Assembly: GCA_021163585.1 (NCBI GenBank)
Contig: JAGGTW010000081.1
Coordinates: forward strand, 1 to 14,321
Origin: Desulfurococcales archaeon
GTDB lineage: Archaea > Thermoproteota > Thermoprotei_A > Sulfolobales > NBVN01
DNA length: 14,321 nucleotides
Reading direction: 5' to 3'
Part shown: in pieces, positions 7,084 through 13,145 of the stretch
Numbering within the stretch: position 1 is the stretch's first letter
How the letters are laid out: the number at the start of each line of letters is the position of its first letter
The notes under the pieces: model-generated
Seen by the model: the letters and a program-made list of their open reading frames with translations, nothing else
Database searches by the model: none
Told to the model about the DNA's origin: nothing
Translations under genes and position numbers: made by a program

Positions 7084-9145
7084 CATAATTAGGAGTGGTG
7101 GCACCGACCTTAACCAGTATTACTATGCGATTGCAATATTACAGGATGGACGTGTGAGAAAAACGGAAGAAGGCAGTTTAGGACACCTGATCAGGTTGCT
7201 GTGGGAGTACAGGCCCGCACTACTAGCTGTAGATAACATTTATGAATTAGGTGGCACAAAAGAGAACTTAAGGAGAATTCTAAGGTTTATACCTCCAGAA
7301 ACCGAGATAGTACAGGTTACGCTCGAAGATAGTAGATTTCATGACCTTAAGGAGGTTGCCTTTAAGGCTGGTTTACTTATAGATAAAGGAAAATTACACC
7401 CCTTTAAAACAGCTGCCCTTCTAGCTATTCTTGCAAACGAAGGTTACGGAACTAGATTATCGTTGTTTGAGAGGAAGGTTAAGATAATTGTTTCTAAGGG
7501 TAGGTCAGGCTATGCAGGAGGTTCTAGGTCTGACAAGTACCAGAGAAACATGCGTGCTGCAGTAATGCGGATGGTTAAGAGAATAAAGGAAGAATTGGAT
7601 AAGAAAAGAATAGATTACGACTTAATGATAAGGAGGAGCAAAGGTGGTGTTGAGAGAGCTTTATTCATAGTTTATGCTGACAGGAGAGACCTAACGGGCA
7701 TTGTTAGAAATATTAAGGGTTACGACGTGGCAGTCCGGATAAAGCCTGTAATTAACGCTAGGTTCTTCAAACTAATAGAGAGTAAGAGGCCTGAACGAAA
7801 ATACCTGATCGTAGGATACGACCCAGGAGTTGTTGCTGGACTAGCTGCAATAGATTTGGACATGTCTCCCGTACTCATTATTTCGGGCAGGGAGCTTGAT
7901 CGTGGAACAGCTGTTTCACTCTTAACGGACGTGGGAATACCTGTTGTCATCGCGACAGATAAGAACCCGCCGCCCGATATGGTAAAAAAGCTTGCTGCTA
8001 TGGTTAACGCACAGCTTTTTACTCCACCTAAGTCATTAAGCACCGGAGAGAAGGAATTACTAGTAAACGAGTACACAAAGAAGTTCGACGTAGAAGTCAG
8101 AAACACACATGAAAGAGATGCACTCGCTGCTGCATTGAAGGCTTACAGCATCTTCCGAGAAAAAATGGAGAAACTCAGTGCCAAAGTAAGAAGTATTGGC
8201 ATCAAGGTTAGGAACCTACAGAAATACAAGATCAAGCTTTTACATAATGAGCCACTAGAAAACATTATTGAAGACATAATCAACGATGTTTTATCTGCTA
8301 GTAGGCGCGATGAATCGAGTGCTAGATCAGCTCATTCAATACTGGTCAGGGATAAGCAGCTTGAACAGAGCAACTTAGAAGAAAAGATTAGAGAATTAGA
8401 AAGTAAAGTTGAGCACTTAACAGCTGAACGTGAGAAACTCAGGCAAAGAATACGGGAATTGGAGAATGAGTATAACTACCTTAAGTCAGAATTAAACATA
8501 ATTTCAACAGAGTTGAGTAAGGACGTACTAAAAGAGAGAAAAGTAAGTGAGTTAATCCAAAGGCTAAAAAACGTAAACGCATACGCACTAAAATTAGAGA
8601 AGGATTTAGTTAGTCTGAAGCAGAATTTAAGCACTATAATTCAAATGATTGAAGGATGCTTCCGAGGCGACTACGTACTAGTAAGAAGAATTTCCTCAAG
8701 TCCAGCAGGCATCAAGGACAGCGCTGAATGTTTAGGTAAAATTAGGAGGAATGAAATAATCTTCTTAGATGTCACTCAAGGAAATCAAGGTCTGCTAGCA
8801 ACACACCTAAAAGATTTTGTGGACCTTTGCATCAACCTCGGCTTAAGGATAGCACTTCCTAAGAATAAGGTTTCAGATCAATTAGCCAGTGCCTTAGTTA
8901 ATACCTATTACATTCCTGCATTAACTGTACAGGATTATTACTTCATAGGTAGTAAATTAACCCTGCTCCCGAAACACGCAGTGACAGAGTTAGATACTAT
9001 TCATGAAAGACTTAAAAAACTTCGTGAAGAGCAGGCACCAAAACTGACTGAGGAGGCGTTAGAGAAGCTAGTAGCTGAGTATCGTGAAAAAAGAACAGCT
9101 CTTCTAAGTAAGAAAACTACCTCACATAAAATATCAAAGAATTAG
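7049..9145 (+). CDS. DUF460/COG2433 family protein, RNase H-like fold plus coiled coil
   Basis: Conserved archaeal protein of unknown function, 698 aa. A RNase H/RuvC-like segment is visible at about 250-370: strand VGYDPG with Asp258, a second acidic residue Asp304 in VIATDKNPP, and HERDALAAAL with Asp357 in the last helix. The N-terminal third shows a similar order, VVGVD with Asp12, LLAVDN with Asp62, and HPFKTAALLA where Lys120 stands in place of the last Asp, so it may be a degenerate copy. From about 440 to 535 there is a long coiled coil rich in Glu, Lys, Leu and Arg, followed by a C-terminal domain of about 150 aa with no motif I recognise. It is translated from within the RIO2 gene. 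Family membership is confident; nuclease activity is inference. Confidence 0.88.
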   Translation: MNSHWKAVVGVDIIRSGGTDLNQYYYAIAILQDGRVRKTEEGSLGHLIRLLWEYRPALLAVDNIYELGGTKENLRRILRFIPPETEIVQVTLEDSRFHDLKEVAFKAGLLIDKGKLHPFKTAALLAILANEGYGTRLSLFERKVKIIVSKGRSGYAGGSRSDKYQRNMRAAVMRMVKRIKEELDKKRIDYDLMIRRSKGGVERALFIVYADRRDLTGIVRNIKGYDVAVRIKPVINARFFKLIESKRPERKYLIVGYDPGVVAGLAAIDLDMSPVLIISGRELDRGTAVSLLTDVGIPVVIATDKNPPPDMVKKLAAMVNAQLFTPPKSLSTGEKELLVNEYTKKFDVEVRNTHERDALAAALKAYSIFREKMEKLSAKVRSIGIKVRNLQKYKIKLLHNEPLENIIEDIINDVLSASRRDESSARSAHSILVRDKQLEQSNLEEKIRELESKVEHLTAEREKLRQRIRELENEYNYLKSELNIISTELSKDVLKERKVSELIQRLKNVNAYALKLEKDLVSLKQNLSTIIQMIEGCFRGDYVLVRRISSSPAGIKDSAECLGKIRRNEIIFLDVTQGNQGLLATHLKDFVDLCINLGLRIALPKNKVSDQLASALVNTYYIPALTVQDYYFIGSKLTLLPKHAVTELDTIHERLKKLREEQAPKLTEEALEKLVAEYREKRTALLSKKTTSHKISKN

Positions 9146-9160
9146 TCTGATAGTATGTAC

Positions 9161-9171
9161 TTTCTTGTTTT
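9161..9171 (+). terminator. T-rich tract after the RIO2-DUF460 unit
   Basis: TTTCTTGTTTT begins 15 nt after the DUF460 stop codon. Archaeal termination commonly uses T-rich stretches without a hairpin. The call rests on position and composition only. Confidence 0.35.
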
Positions 9172-9244
9172 AGCTCCCCTCTTATTTAATGCTTTTAAAG
9201 ACCTCTACTAGATAAGAACCTACGGAAAGTAAGGTAACTAGCAT

Positions 9245-9249
9245 GGTGA
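9245..9249 (+). promoter_or_regulatory. Shine-Dalgarno deciding the GTG start of the ASCH gene
   Basis: GGTGA, complementary to the UCACC of the archaeal anti-SD, lies 7 nt before GTG 9257. The overlapping ATG at 9243 runs into a stop after four codons, so the GTG is the credible start. Confidence 0.55.
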
Positions 9250-9256
9250 CCTTATA

Positions 9257-9583
9257 GTGAAAAAGAAAAAGCTAATATTTAAGAAAGAGTACGGGAGCGC
9301 CATACTTGAGGGCAGGAAAACAGCAACGATCCGCCTCACATCCAGGGTAAGAAAAGGAGATACTGTAGACATAATTGCTGGCAAGATAAAAATAGGTACA
9401 GCAATGATCGAAGATGTAGAAATAAAGAAATTAAAGGAGTTAACGGATAATGATGCAACAATCGATGGTTTTAAAAATAGAGAGGAGCTTATAAGAACGC
9501 TCAAGAAGATCTACAGAAAGAAAATAAATGATAACTCTGAGGTCAAGTTGATTAAATTTAAGCTAATCGGCAGAAATGAGTAA
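9257..9583 (+). CDS. ASCH-domain protein
   Basis: A 108-aa protein that is almost entirely one ASCH domain, a PUA-like fold associated with RNA binding; one branch (E. coli YqfB) is an N4-acetylcytidine amidohydrolase. The family signature EGRKTATIR covers residues 18-26 with Lys21, Thr24 and Arg26, followed by a turn RKGDTVDI and the later DGFKNREEL segment at 70-78. Lys21 and Thr24 correspond to the catalytic Lys and Thr reported for YqfB; Glu76 or Glu77 could supply the acid, but I cannot align this securely. The very basic N-terminus MKKKK fits nucleic-acid binding. It starts with GTG. The gene is separate from DUF460 (about 110 bp, with a T-rich tract and the TATA-like CTTTTAAAG at 9192-9200 between). 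Domain confident, substrate unknown. Confidence 0.88.
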   Translation: MKKKKLIFKKEYGSAILEGRKTATIRLTSRVRKGDTVDIIAGKIKIGTAMIEDVEIKKLKELTDNDATIDGFKNREELIRTLKKIYRKKINDNSEVKLIKFKLIGRNE

Positions 9584-9595
9584 GATCTGTATTTT

Positions 9596-9670
9596 GTGAA
9601 AAATACCTTCCTGCCGCTTTTCCTCATAGTGACTATCTCTGTATTATTCATTATTAAAGAGCTCAGATAA
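9596..9670 (+). CDS. Possible 24-aa single-span membrane peptide
   Basis: A short GTG-started frame encodes MKNTFLPLFLIVTISVLFII followed by KELR. This is an uninterrupted run of about 16-17 hydrophobic residues flanked by basic ends, the shape of a small membrane peptide. It begins 12 nt after the ASCH stop and could be on the same mRNA. No Shine-Dalgarno is visible and a frame this short can arise by chance. Unrecognised; reported because composition, not length, is the signal. Confidence 0.2.
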   Translation: MKNTFLPLFLIVTISVLFIIKELR

Positions 9671-9856
9671 ACAAATTATGTAAACCAATCAGCACTACTA
9701 ATACCTAGTTCTACTGATATAGTCTTCGTCTATGGTCTTCTTAAGATCTATGCAATTCGGTCCATCACTATCCTTCATGTTCTATTCGCCTGGCAAGGAG
9801 GAAATCACGGAATAAAAAGACCTAGAAAGCAGGAAATTGTAAGCACTTATGAGAAG

Positions 9857-10255
9857 TTACTTCCTTAGGACTATTATAAAGGAAATATTCGACTTTGGCA
9901 CTACTAGTCCCTTACCTCTACTTAATACGCCTATTTCATACTTAGATAGCTTTACAAGCCTTCCTTCAAGCTTTTGCCCATCAGTCAGGTGGATCTCTAT
10001 TTCAGATCCTATAAGGTCTGATGTCAGGACAGTGTCATCAAGGTCCTCCTGAGAGTACCCGTGAAGGTCGGTCTCACCTAAAAAAGCGTATAGGATTGCG
10101 TGCCTGAAAACTACATAGGGCGTATTGGAAACACTCACACCTATTTCATACTTTGAGACTTCATCTACTACTCCTTCAATAGGATCCTCATGTCCCAAGA
10201 CATATATCCTTATGACCTTACCAACTAATCTTTGATCAATTATGTTCTCTCTCAT
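9857..10255 (-). CDS. Tandem Sm/Hfq-like repeat protein
   Basis: A 132-aa protein made of two similar halves of about 50 aa. Repeat 1 (about 10-60) runs LVGKVIRIYV, EGVVDEV, SKYEIGV, VVFRHAILYAF; repeat 2 (about 81-130) runs LIGSEIEIHLTDG, LEGRLVKL, SKYEIGV, LVVPKSNISFI. SKYEIGV is identical in both, and the shared bases CCTATTTCATACTT on the plus strand show it at DNA level too. The order (bent strands, G-x-hydrophobic, then a final strand with an Hfq-like RHAI) is that of the Sm fold, so two folds lie in one chain. RNA binding is the likely role. Repeat 2 has lost the RHAI motif. The ATG at 10255 has GGAG just 2 nt upstream, unusually close but the only candidate. The fold is inferred from pattern; the duplication is seen directly. 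Confidence 0.8.
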   Translation of the reverse strand: MRENIIDQRLVGKVIRIYVLGHEDPIEGVVDEVSKYEIGVSVSNTPYVVFRHAILYAFLGETDLHGYSQEDLDDTVLTSDLIGSEIEIHLTDGQKLEGRLVKLSKYEIGVLSRGKGLVVPKSNISFIIVLRK

Positions 10256-10300
10256 TTCTCCTTACCAGGTGCGTGCAGTCCTACTATTGCTAATCATGTT

Positions 10301-10310
10301 AATAAATATT
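10301..10310 (-). promoter_or_regulatory. TATA box for the tandem Sm-like gene
   Basis: AATATTTATT on the minus strand, centred about 50 bp before the ATG, giving a predicted leader near 25 nt that includes the GGAG. A 15-bp near-palindrome (10313-10327) abuts its upstream side. Confidence 0.45.
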
Positions 10311-10312
10311 TC

Positions 10313-10327
10313 ATACTTATTAAGTAT
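10313..10327. repeat. Inverted repeat ATACTTA-T-TAAGTAT, possible operator
   Basis: Perfect 7-bp arms around a single central base, immediately upstream of the TATA box of the tandem Sm-like gene and about 43 bp before a candidate guide RNA on the plus strand. It could be a regulator site or contain the TATA element of the divergent RNA. Confidence 0.4.
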
Positions 10328-10369
10328 ACTATGTAAGAAGCCGAGGTGTTAGACCCACAATATTGAGTC

Positions 10370-10415
10370 ATGATGAAAAACCACTCTGAGCGGTGATTGG
10401 GCTGAGCTACACTGA
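10370..10415 (+). ncRNA. Candidate C/D box guide sRNA B, possible tRNA target
   Basis: C box ATGATGA (10370-10376, perfect), a 9-nt guide, D' CTGA (10386-10389), a 3-nt spacer, a degenerate C' GTGATTG (10393-10399), a 12-nt guide (10400-10411), D box CTGA (10412-10415). Its 46-nt C-to-D span is compact but archaeal-like. The D guide is complementary to UGUAGCUCAGCC, which contains the UAGCUCAGCC common at positions 8-17 of archaeal elongator tRNAs. By the N+5 rule the methylated base would be G10. It is divergent from the tandem Sm-like gene. No convincing terminal stem is visible. Boxes and complementarity are seen; function and target are inferred. Confidence 0.5.
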
Positions 10416-10467
10416 CTATTAAGTAGTACTTTAAGTTGTAGCAGTTAAGGTTAAGTCAGTACTGGTC

Positions 10468-11592
10468 TCAGCTCACCTCCCTATAGTCAAGTCCGAGATC
10501 TTCTGCATACCTGTATGCTTCCCTCATTTCCAAGGAATTTGGCCTCCTATCTATGTCCTTATAATCCTTAGGCGATCTGAAAACTTTATACTCTGGTCTA
10601 TACTGACCCATTATGTTAACTAGTGCATTACTGCAGTTCAGCGCAATCCACTTCAGAACAGGTTTTGTGCAACATTCGATATGATTCGGCAGCACTAAAT
10701 GCCTGATAATTATTGGATCACCCGAGTTGCAGACAATCCTTAAATTACGGGTTATGACATCATAATATCTATCAACAAGTGAAAGTCTTGACGCACACCT
10801 ATTGTTGCCGTACTTGAAGTCGGGTAGCCATATATCTATTAAGTCAGCAATAATAGCCAGTGCCTCCTCGGTAAGATACATGTTGCTATTCCATAGCTGC
10901 GGCACATTCACATTAACAAATTTCAGTGATTCAATAATATTGTGTATGTTAGGTGTCGGATCACCACCAACGTGGTTTATGTTTCTAGCCCCTTCACTTC
11001 TGAGGTATTCTTGAATTACAGCTAACTCCTTGGCTCCAGCCTCAACGCCTTGATACGGATTTTCTTGAGATATATCGTAATTCTGACAGTATACGCACTT
11101 AAAGTTACAACTACCGTAAAATATTGTGCCACTCGGAACAAGTGGGGCCTCCTCACCCAAATGCAAGAAGTACGTAGTTACATATGATTTAATACCTAAG
11201 CCGCAGAAACCATGCCTGACCGTCCTGTCAACTAAGCACCTCCTTTCGCAGAACCTGCACTCCGTAACAATTCTCTTTGCTAGCTCTATCTTTAAATCGA
11301 GGAAACTGTGCTGAGGCGCAGGTAGCTTCATCCACTCACTTAAAGTTAACTTACCACTTCTTGCCTCATCAAGCATTTTAAGAAATTTAGTGCGCGCAGA
11401 ATCATGTGCCTCCCAGAGTTCCTCCAACGTTTCGATGCTCCTCGGATCGGAGTCAATGGGTACTTTCTTAGCTATCATGAATTTTGCTGGCGAAGAATTA
11501 GCCATTACCGAACAATACCACTTCAGCTTGCGTTTAACTCTCTCACTATTCCAAACTGCCTCTGCGTCAGGCCTCACAAGCTTCCAAAACAC
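10468..11592 (-). CDS. Radical SAM protein, PflX/COG1313-like
   Basis: A 374-aa radical S-adenosylmethionine enzyme. Cys162, Cys166 and Cys169 in CNFKCVYC form the CxxxCxxC motif that holds the 4Fe-4S cluster and cleaves SAM. GGDPTPN at 209-215 stands in the SAM-binding GGE position, and LPDFKYG at 256-262 is typical of PflX-type relatives of pyruvate formate-lyase activase. A second cysteine set upstream, C112, C115, C119 and C130, may bind a second cluster or zinc. No glycyl-radical enzyme is nearby, so an activase role is unsupported and the substrate is unknown. It starts with GTG, set by AGAGGTG 7 nt upstream. A 93-bp gap with TATA-like sequences separates it from the alkyltransferase gene. 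Confidence 0.9.
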   Translation of the reverse strand: MFWKLVRPDAEAVWNSERVKRKLKWYCSVMANSSPAKFMIAKKVPIDSDPRSIETLEELWEAHDSARTKFLKMLDEARSGKLTLSEWMKLPAPQHSFLDLKIELAKRIVTECRFCERRCLVDRTVRHGFCGLGIKSYVTTYFLHLGEEAPLVPSGTIFYGSCNFKCVYCQNYDISQENPYQGVEAGAKELAVIQEYLRSEGARNINHVGGDPTPNIHNIIESLKFVNVNVPQLWNSNMYLTEEALAIIADLIDIWLPDFKYGNNRCASRLSLVDRYYDVITRNLRIVCNSGDPIIIRHLVLPNHIECCTKPVLKWIALNCSNALVNIMGQYRPEYKVFRSPKDYKDIDRRPNSLEMREAYRYAEDLGLDYREVS

Positions 11593-11599
11593 CTGCCAG

Positions 11600-11606
11600 C
11601 ACCTCT
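11600..11606 (-). promoter_or_regulatory. Shine-Dalgarno deciding the GTG start of the radical SAM gene
   Basis: AGAGGTG on the minus strand, 7 nt before GTG 11592. A TATA-like CTTTTATAG at 11612-11620 would place the start site almost on the GTG; TTAATCA further upstream (near 11631-11641) fits a transcript that includes this site better. Confidence 0.55.
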
Positions 11607-11685
11607 AAGCACTATAAAAGCTTATCAGACTGATTAATTTTAGGTTATTACAACACGCGGGCGTATTTCAGCGCTTCACCAATGG

Positions 11686-12075
11686 TCAGGTATTCTGAGA
11701 AAGTAATTCATCTATAGTTCTAATAACATTTCCACTACATACTCTATTCTTGCTGAGACACACACCCTCAAGAACTAACAGTTTTCTTTTAAAGTCCGGG
11801 CTGCTCCTGCCGTTAATCGTATAGCCGCCCAGACTTAGGTCCGACCTTACGACTCTGTGACAGGGAATAACTATGGGCATTGAATTTTCCTTGAGTATTT
11901 TTCCTATGTAACGCGGTGGCAGCCCTAGGCACTCCGCCAGTGTCTTGTACGTAGTAACCTTGCCTAACGTGATTAGCTGAAGTAGTGCATGTAATACCTC
12001 TTTGATCTCGTCTGAATTACTTAATAATACCCTTAAGTGCTTCCCATCAGTAACTTTAATAGTTAGTAATCTCAT
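11686..12075 (-). CDS. ogt: Methylated-DNA--protein-cysteine methyltransferase (O6-alkylguanine repair)
   Basis: Suicide repair protein that moves alkyl groups from O6-alkylguanine to its own cysteine. The nucleophile is Cys72 in IPCHRVV. Supporting residues are Tyr43 in TTYKTLA, the intercalating Arg55 in PPRYIGKIL, the hinge Asn64 and Glu103 in LVLEG, which complete the usual Glu-His-Cys hydrogen-bond network. At 129 aa it is shorter than typical archaeal relatives of about 150-170 aa: the N-terminal domain is reduced to some 30 residues while the catalytic, DNA-binding domain is complete. The ATG at 12075 has AGGAG 6 nt upstream. It follows the AbrB-like gene after 14 nt, so the two are probably co-transcribed. 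Confidence 0.95.
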   Translation of the reverse strand: MRLLTIKVTDGKHLRVLLSNSDEIKEVLHALLQLITLGKVTTYKTLAECLGLPPRYIGKILKENSMPIVIPCHRVVRSDLSLGGYTINGRSSPDFKRKLLVLEGVCLSKNRVCSGNVIRTIDELLSQNT

Positions 12076-12089
12076 ATGCTGCTCCTAGT

Positions 12090-12302
12090 TCACTTCCCTA
12101 GAGCTTTCTTAGCTTTGATAACTATGACTCCTTCATCCTCATTTCTCTCTATTATAAACTCTGTACCCCACTTTTCAACCATGTTCTTAGGTATGTATAG
12201 GTTCAGCGGAAGTGTGTAGTACTCATACACATACGTTTTACCTTTTACGGTTTTCCTACCCACTACTTTCCTTACGGTGGCAGTACGCCTAACAACAGGC
12301 AT
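12090..12302 (-). CDS. Small basic AbrB/MazE-like protein
   Basis: A 70-aa lysine- and arginine-rich protein. The segment LPLNLYIPKNMVEKWG (about 31-46) followed by FIIERNEDEGVIVIKAKK has the swapped-hairpin AbrB pattern: strand, IPK turn, short helix ending in Gly, then two strands. Such proteins are usually dimeric DNA-binding regulators or antitoxins. The preceding basic arm VRKVVGRKTVKGK could contact DNA. No toxin gene is adjacent; the downstream neighbour is the alkyltransferase, translated from a site next to this stop codon, so it may regulate its own repair operon. That link is inference. The TATA-like GAAAATATTATATC lies about 38 bp upstream. Confidence 0.75.
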   Translation of the reverse strand: MPVVRRTATVRKVVGRKTVKGKTYVYEYYTLPLNLYIPKNMVEKWGTEFIIERNEDEGVIVIKAKKALGK

Positions 12303-12334
12303 TGTTAACGCCCCAGATAGATTTCTCTATAGAA

Positions 12335-12348
12335 GATATAATATTTTC
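12335..12348 (-). promoter_or_regulatory. TATA box for the AbrB-like/alkyltransferase operon
   Basis: On the minus strand GAAAATATTATATC, centred about 38 bp before the ATG at 12302, with a predicted leader near 12 nt. The divergent 82-aa gene has its own AT-rich element at about 12390-12400. Confidence 0.5.
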
Positions 12349-12432
12349 ACTACTACATACTCCTGAGCCTCGCTTTGCGGATTACGCTAAAAATTATTTT
12401 AGAATACCACAGAGATCTCAGGGTGTAACGTA

Positions 12433-12681
12433 TTGCACAGGAAAGTGACATTACTTGAATTAGAGGGCTTAGCAATAAATAACTTAATTAAGCTTTACAA
12501 GGTTGATGAGTGTTTCAGTAATAAGCATGTGAGGTACGCTAAAATACGTGTGGAGACTGTGAATGGAGAGCACCTTGAAACAGAGTGTCTTGATCAGGAG
12601 AGAATAGGTAAAATAATAGCGATTCTTACTAATTATCAAAAATGGAGCAGGGATATTGCGGGAACACTAAGTCATGAGTGA
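12433..12681 (+). CDS. Hypothetical 82-aa protein
   Basis: I do not recognise this family. The first half is a likely helix (TLLELEGLAINNLIKLYKVD), the middle is beta-like (VRYAKIRVETVNGEHLETECLD) and the end is helical (ERIGKIIAILTNYQKWSRDIAG), suggesting a small alpha-beta fold. There is no signal peptide or membrane span. The TTG at 12433 is preceded by GGTG 7 nt upstream; GTG 12445, four codons later, is an alternative that would remove HRK. AT-rich AAAATTATTTTA (12389-12400) lies at promoter distance and would give a leader near 11 nt. It is divergent from the AbrB-like gene across 130 bp. Codon use resembles its neighbours and the composition is protein-like, so I think it is real. Confidence 0.6.
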   Translation: MHRKVTLLELEGLAINNLIKLYKVDECFSNKHVRYAKIRVETVNGEHLETECLDQERIGKIIAILTNYQKWSRDIAGTLSHE

Positions 12682-12780
12682 ATATTTTACGACTGTACAG
12701 TTAACCTTAAGTACAGAGTTCTCTACTACCTGACTAAACCGTCTGAAGTCTGTCCCCTAAAGAGAACTTATTGCATTATT

Positions 12781-12804
12781 GTGGGTTTTAAACCCGCTTT
12801 CTTT
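12781..12804 (+). terminator. Hairpin followed by T-rich tail
   Basis: GTGGGTT pairs with AACCCGC (one G-T wobble) around a 3-nt loop, then TTTCTTT follows. It lies about 100 bp after the 82-aa ORF. It resembles an intrinsic terminator, though archaea rely less on hairpins. Confidence 0.35.
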
Positions 12805-13018
12805 CAGTATTAGTCAGTACAAACATTAAAGTTATGAATTTCCTGCGTTGTACCACTTCTAGTACTACTAAACTACTAACAAAAGTAGAATAATCACTTA
12901 AAGCAGTGTGGGTGTACATTCCTGTACTATTTCACCAACGTCCGCTAGAAAGTTCAAGAAATATGTAGTGAACCGGCAAGTAGAGGTCTAACATTTTAGT
13001 TATAAAGATCCCCTCATG

Positions 13019-13096
13019 AGATGATGAGTGATTATTTCAGTACCATTAGTTAAACTTTAATCTTAGGAAACACTAGTAACTGCTAGATGATGAGTG
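13019..13096 (+). repeat. 12-bp direct repeat AGATGATGAGTG, two copies
   Basis: Identical copies at 13019-13030 and 13085-13096, start-to-start 66 bp. Each follows a TATA-like box and each contains a perfect C-box sequence ATGATGA. Confidence 0.6.
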
Positions 13097-13145
13097 GTGT
13101 TACATATGATTTAAAGGCTGAGATGATTAGGGCACCAGACACTGA
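13087..13145 (+). ncRNA. Candidate C/D box guide sRNA C, or a 32-aa ORF
   Basis: C box ATGATGA (13087-13093), CTGA (13118-13121), C'-like ATGATTA (13123-13129), a 12-nt guide, D box CTGA (13142-13145). The last guide contains GGCACCAGAC (13131-13140), complementary to GUCUGGUGCC, which from memory matches or nearly matches the segment before the 16S rRNA 530 loop in many archaea. The first half is irregular: 24 nt between C and D' and only 1 nt between D' and C'. A TATA-like box at 13052-13061 puts a start site near 13082. A competing reading is a leaderless 32-aa frame from the same ATG to 13185 (MMSGVTYDLKAEM...). I cannot decide between them. Confidence 0.35.

Noticed and set aside
9690..9763. 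Minus-strand GTGATGG with a distant CTGA as a C/D RNA
   Set aside because: The boxes are about 67 nt apart with no internal D' or C' pair.
9698..9778. 26-codon minus-strand frame MKDSDGPNCIDLKKTIDEDY...
   Set aside because: Amino-acid composition is plausible, but there is no ribosome binding site and no promoter, and a frame this short is expected by chance.
9796..9803. Strong AAGGAGGA on the plus strand
   Set aside because: No ATG, GTG or TTG follows within 5-12 nt before an in-frame stop; it also lies before the 3' end of a minus-strand gene.
12725..12760. Two CTGA motifs in the loop of the 8-bp inverted repeat as D boxes
   Set aside because: No C box of the RTGATGA type lies upstream at suitable distance.
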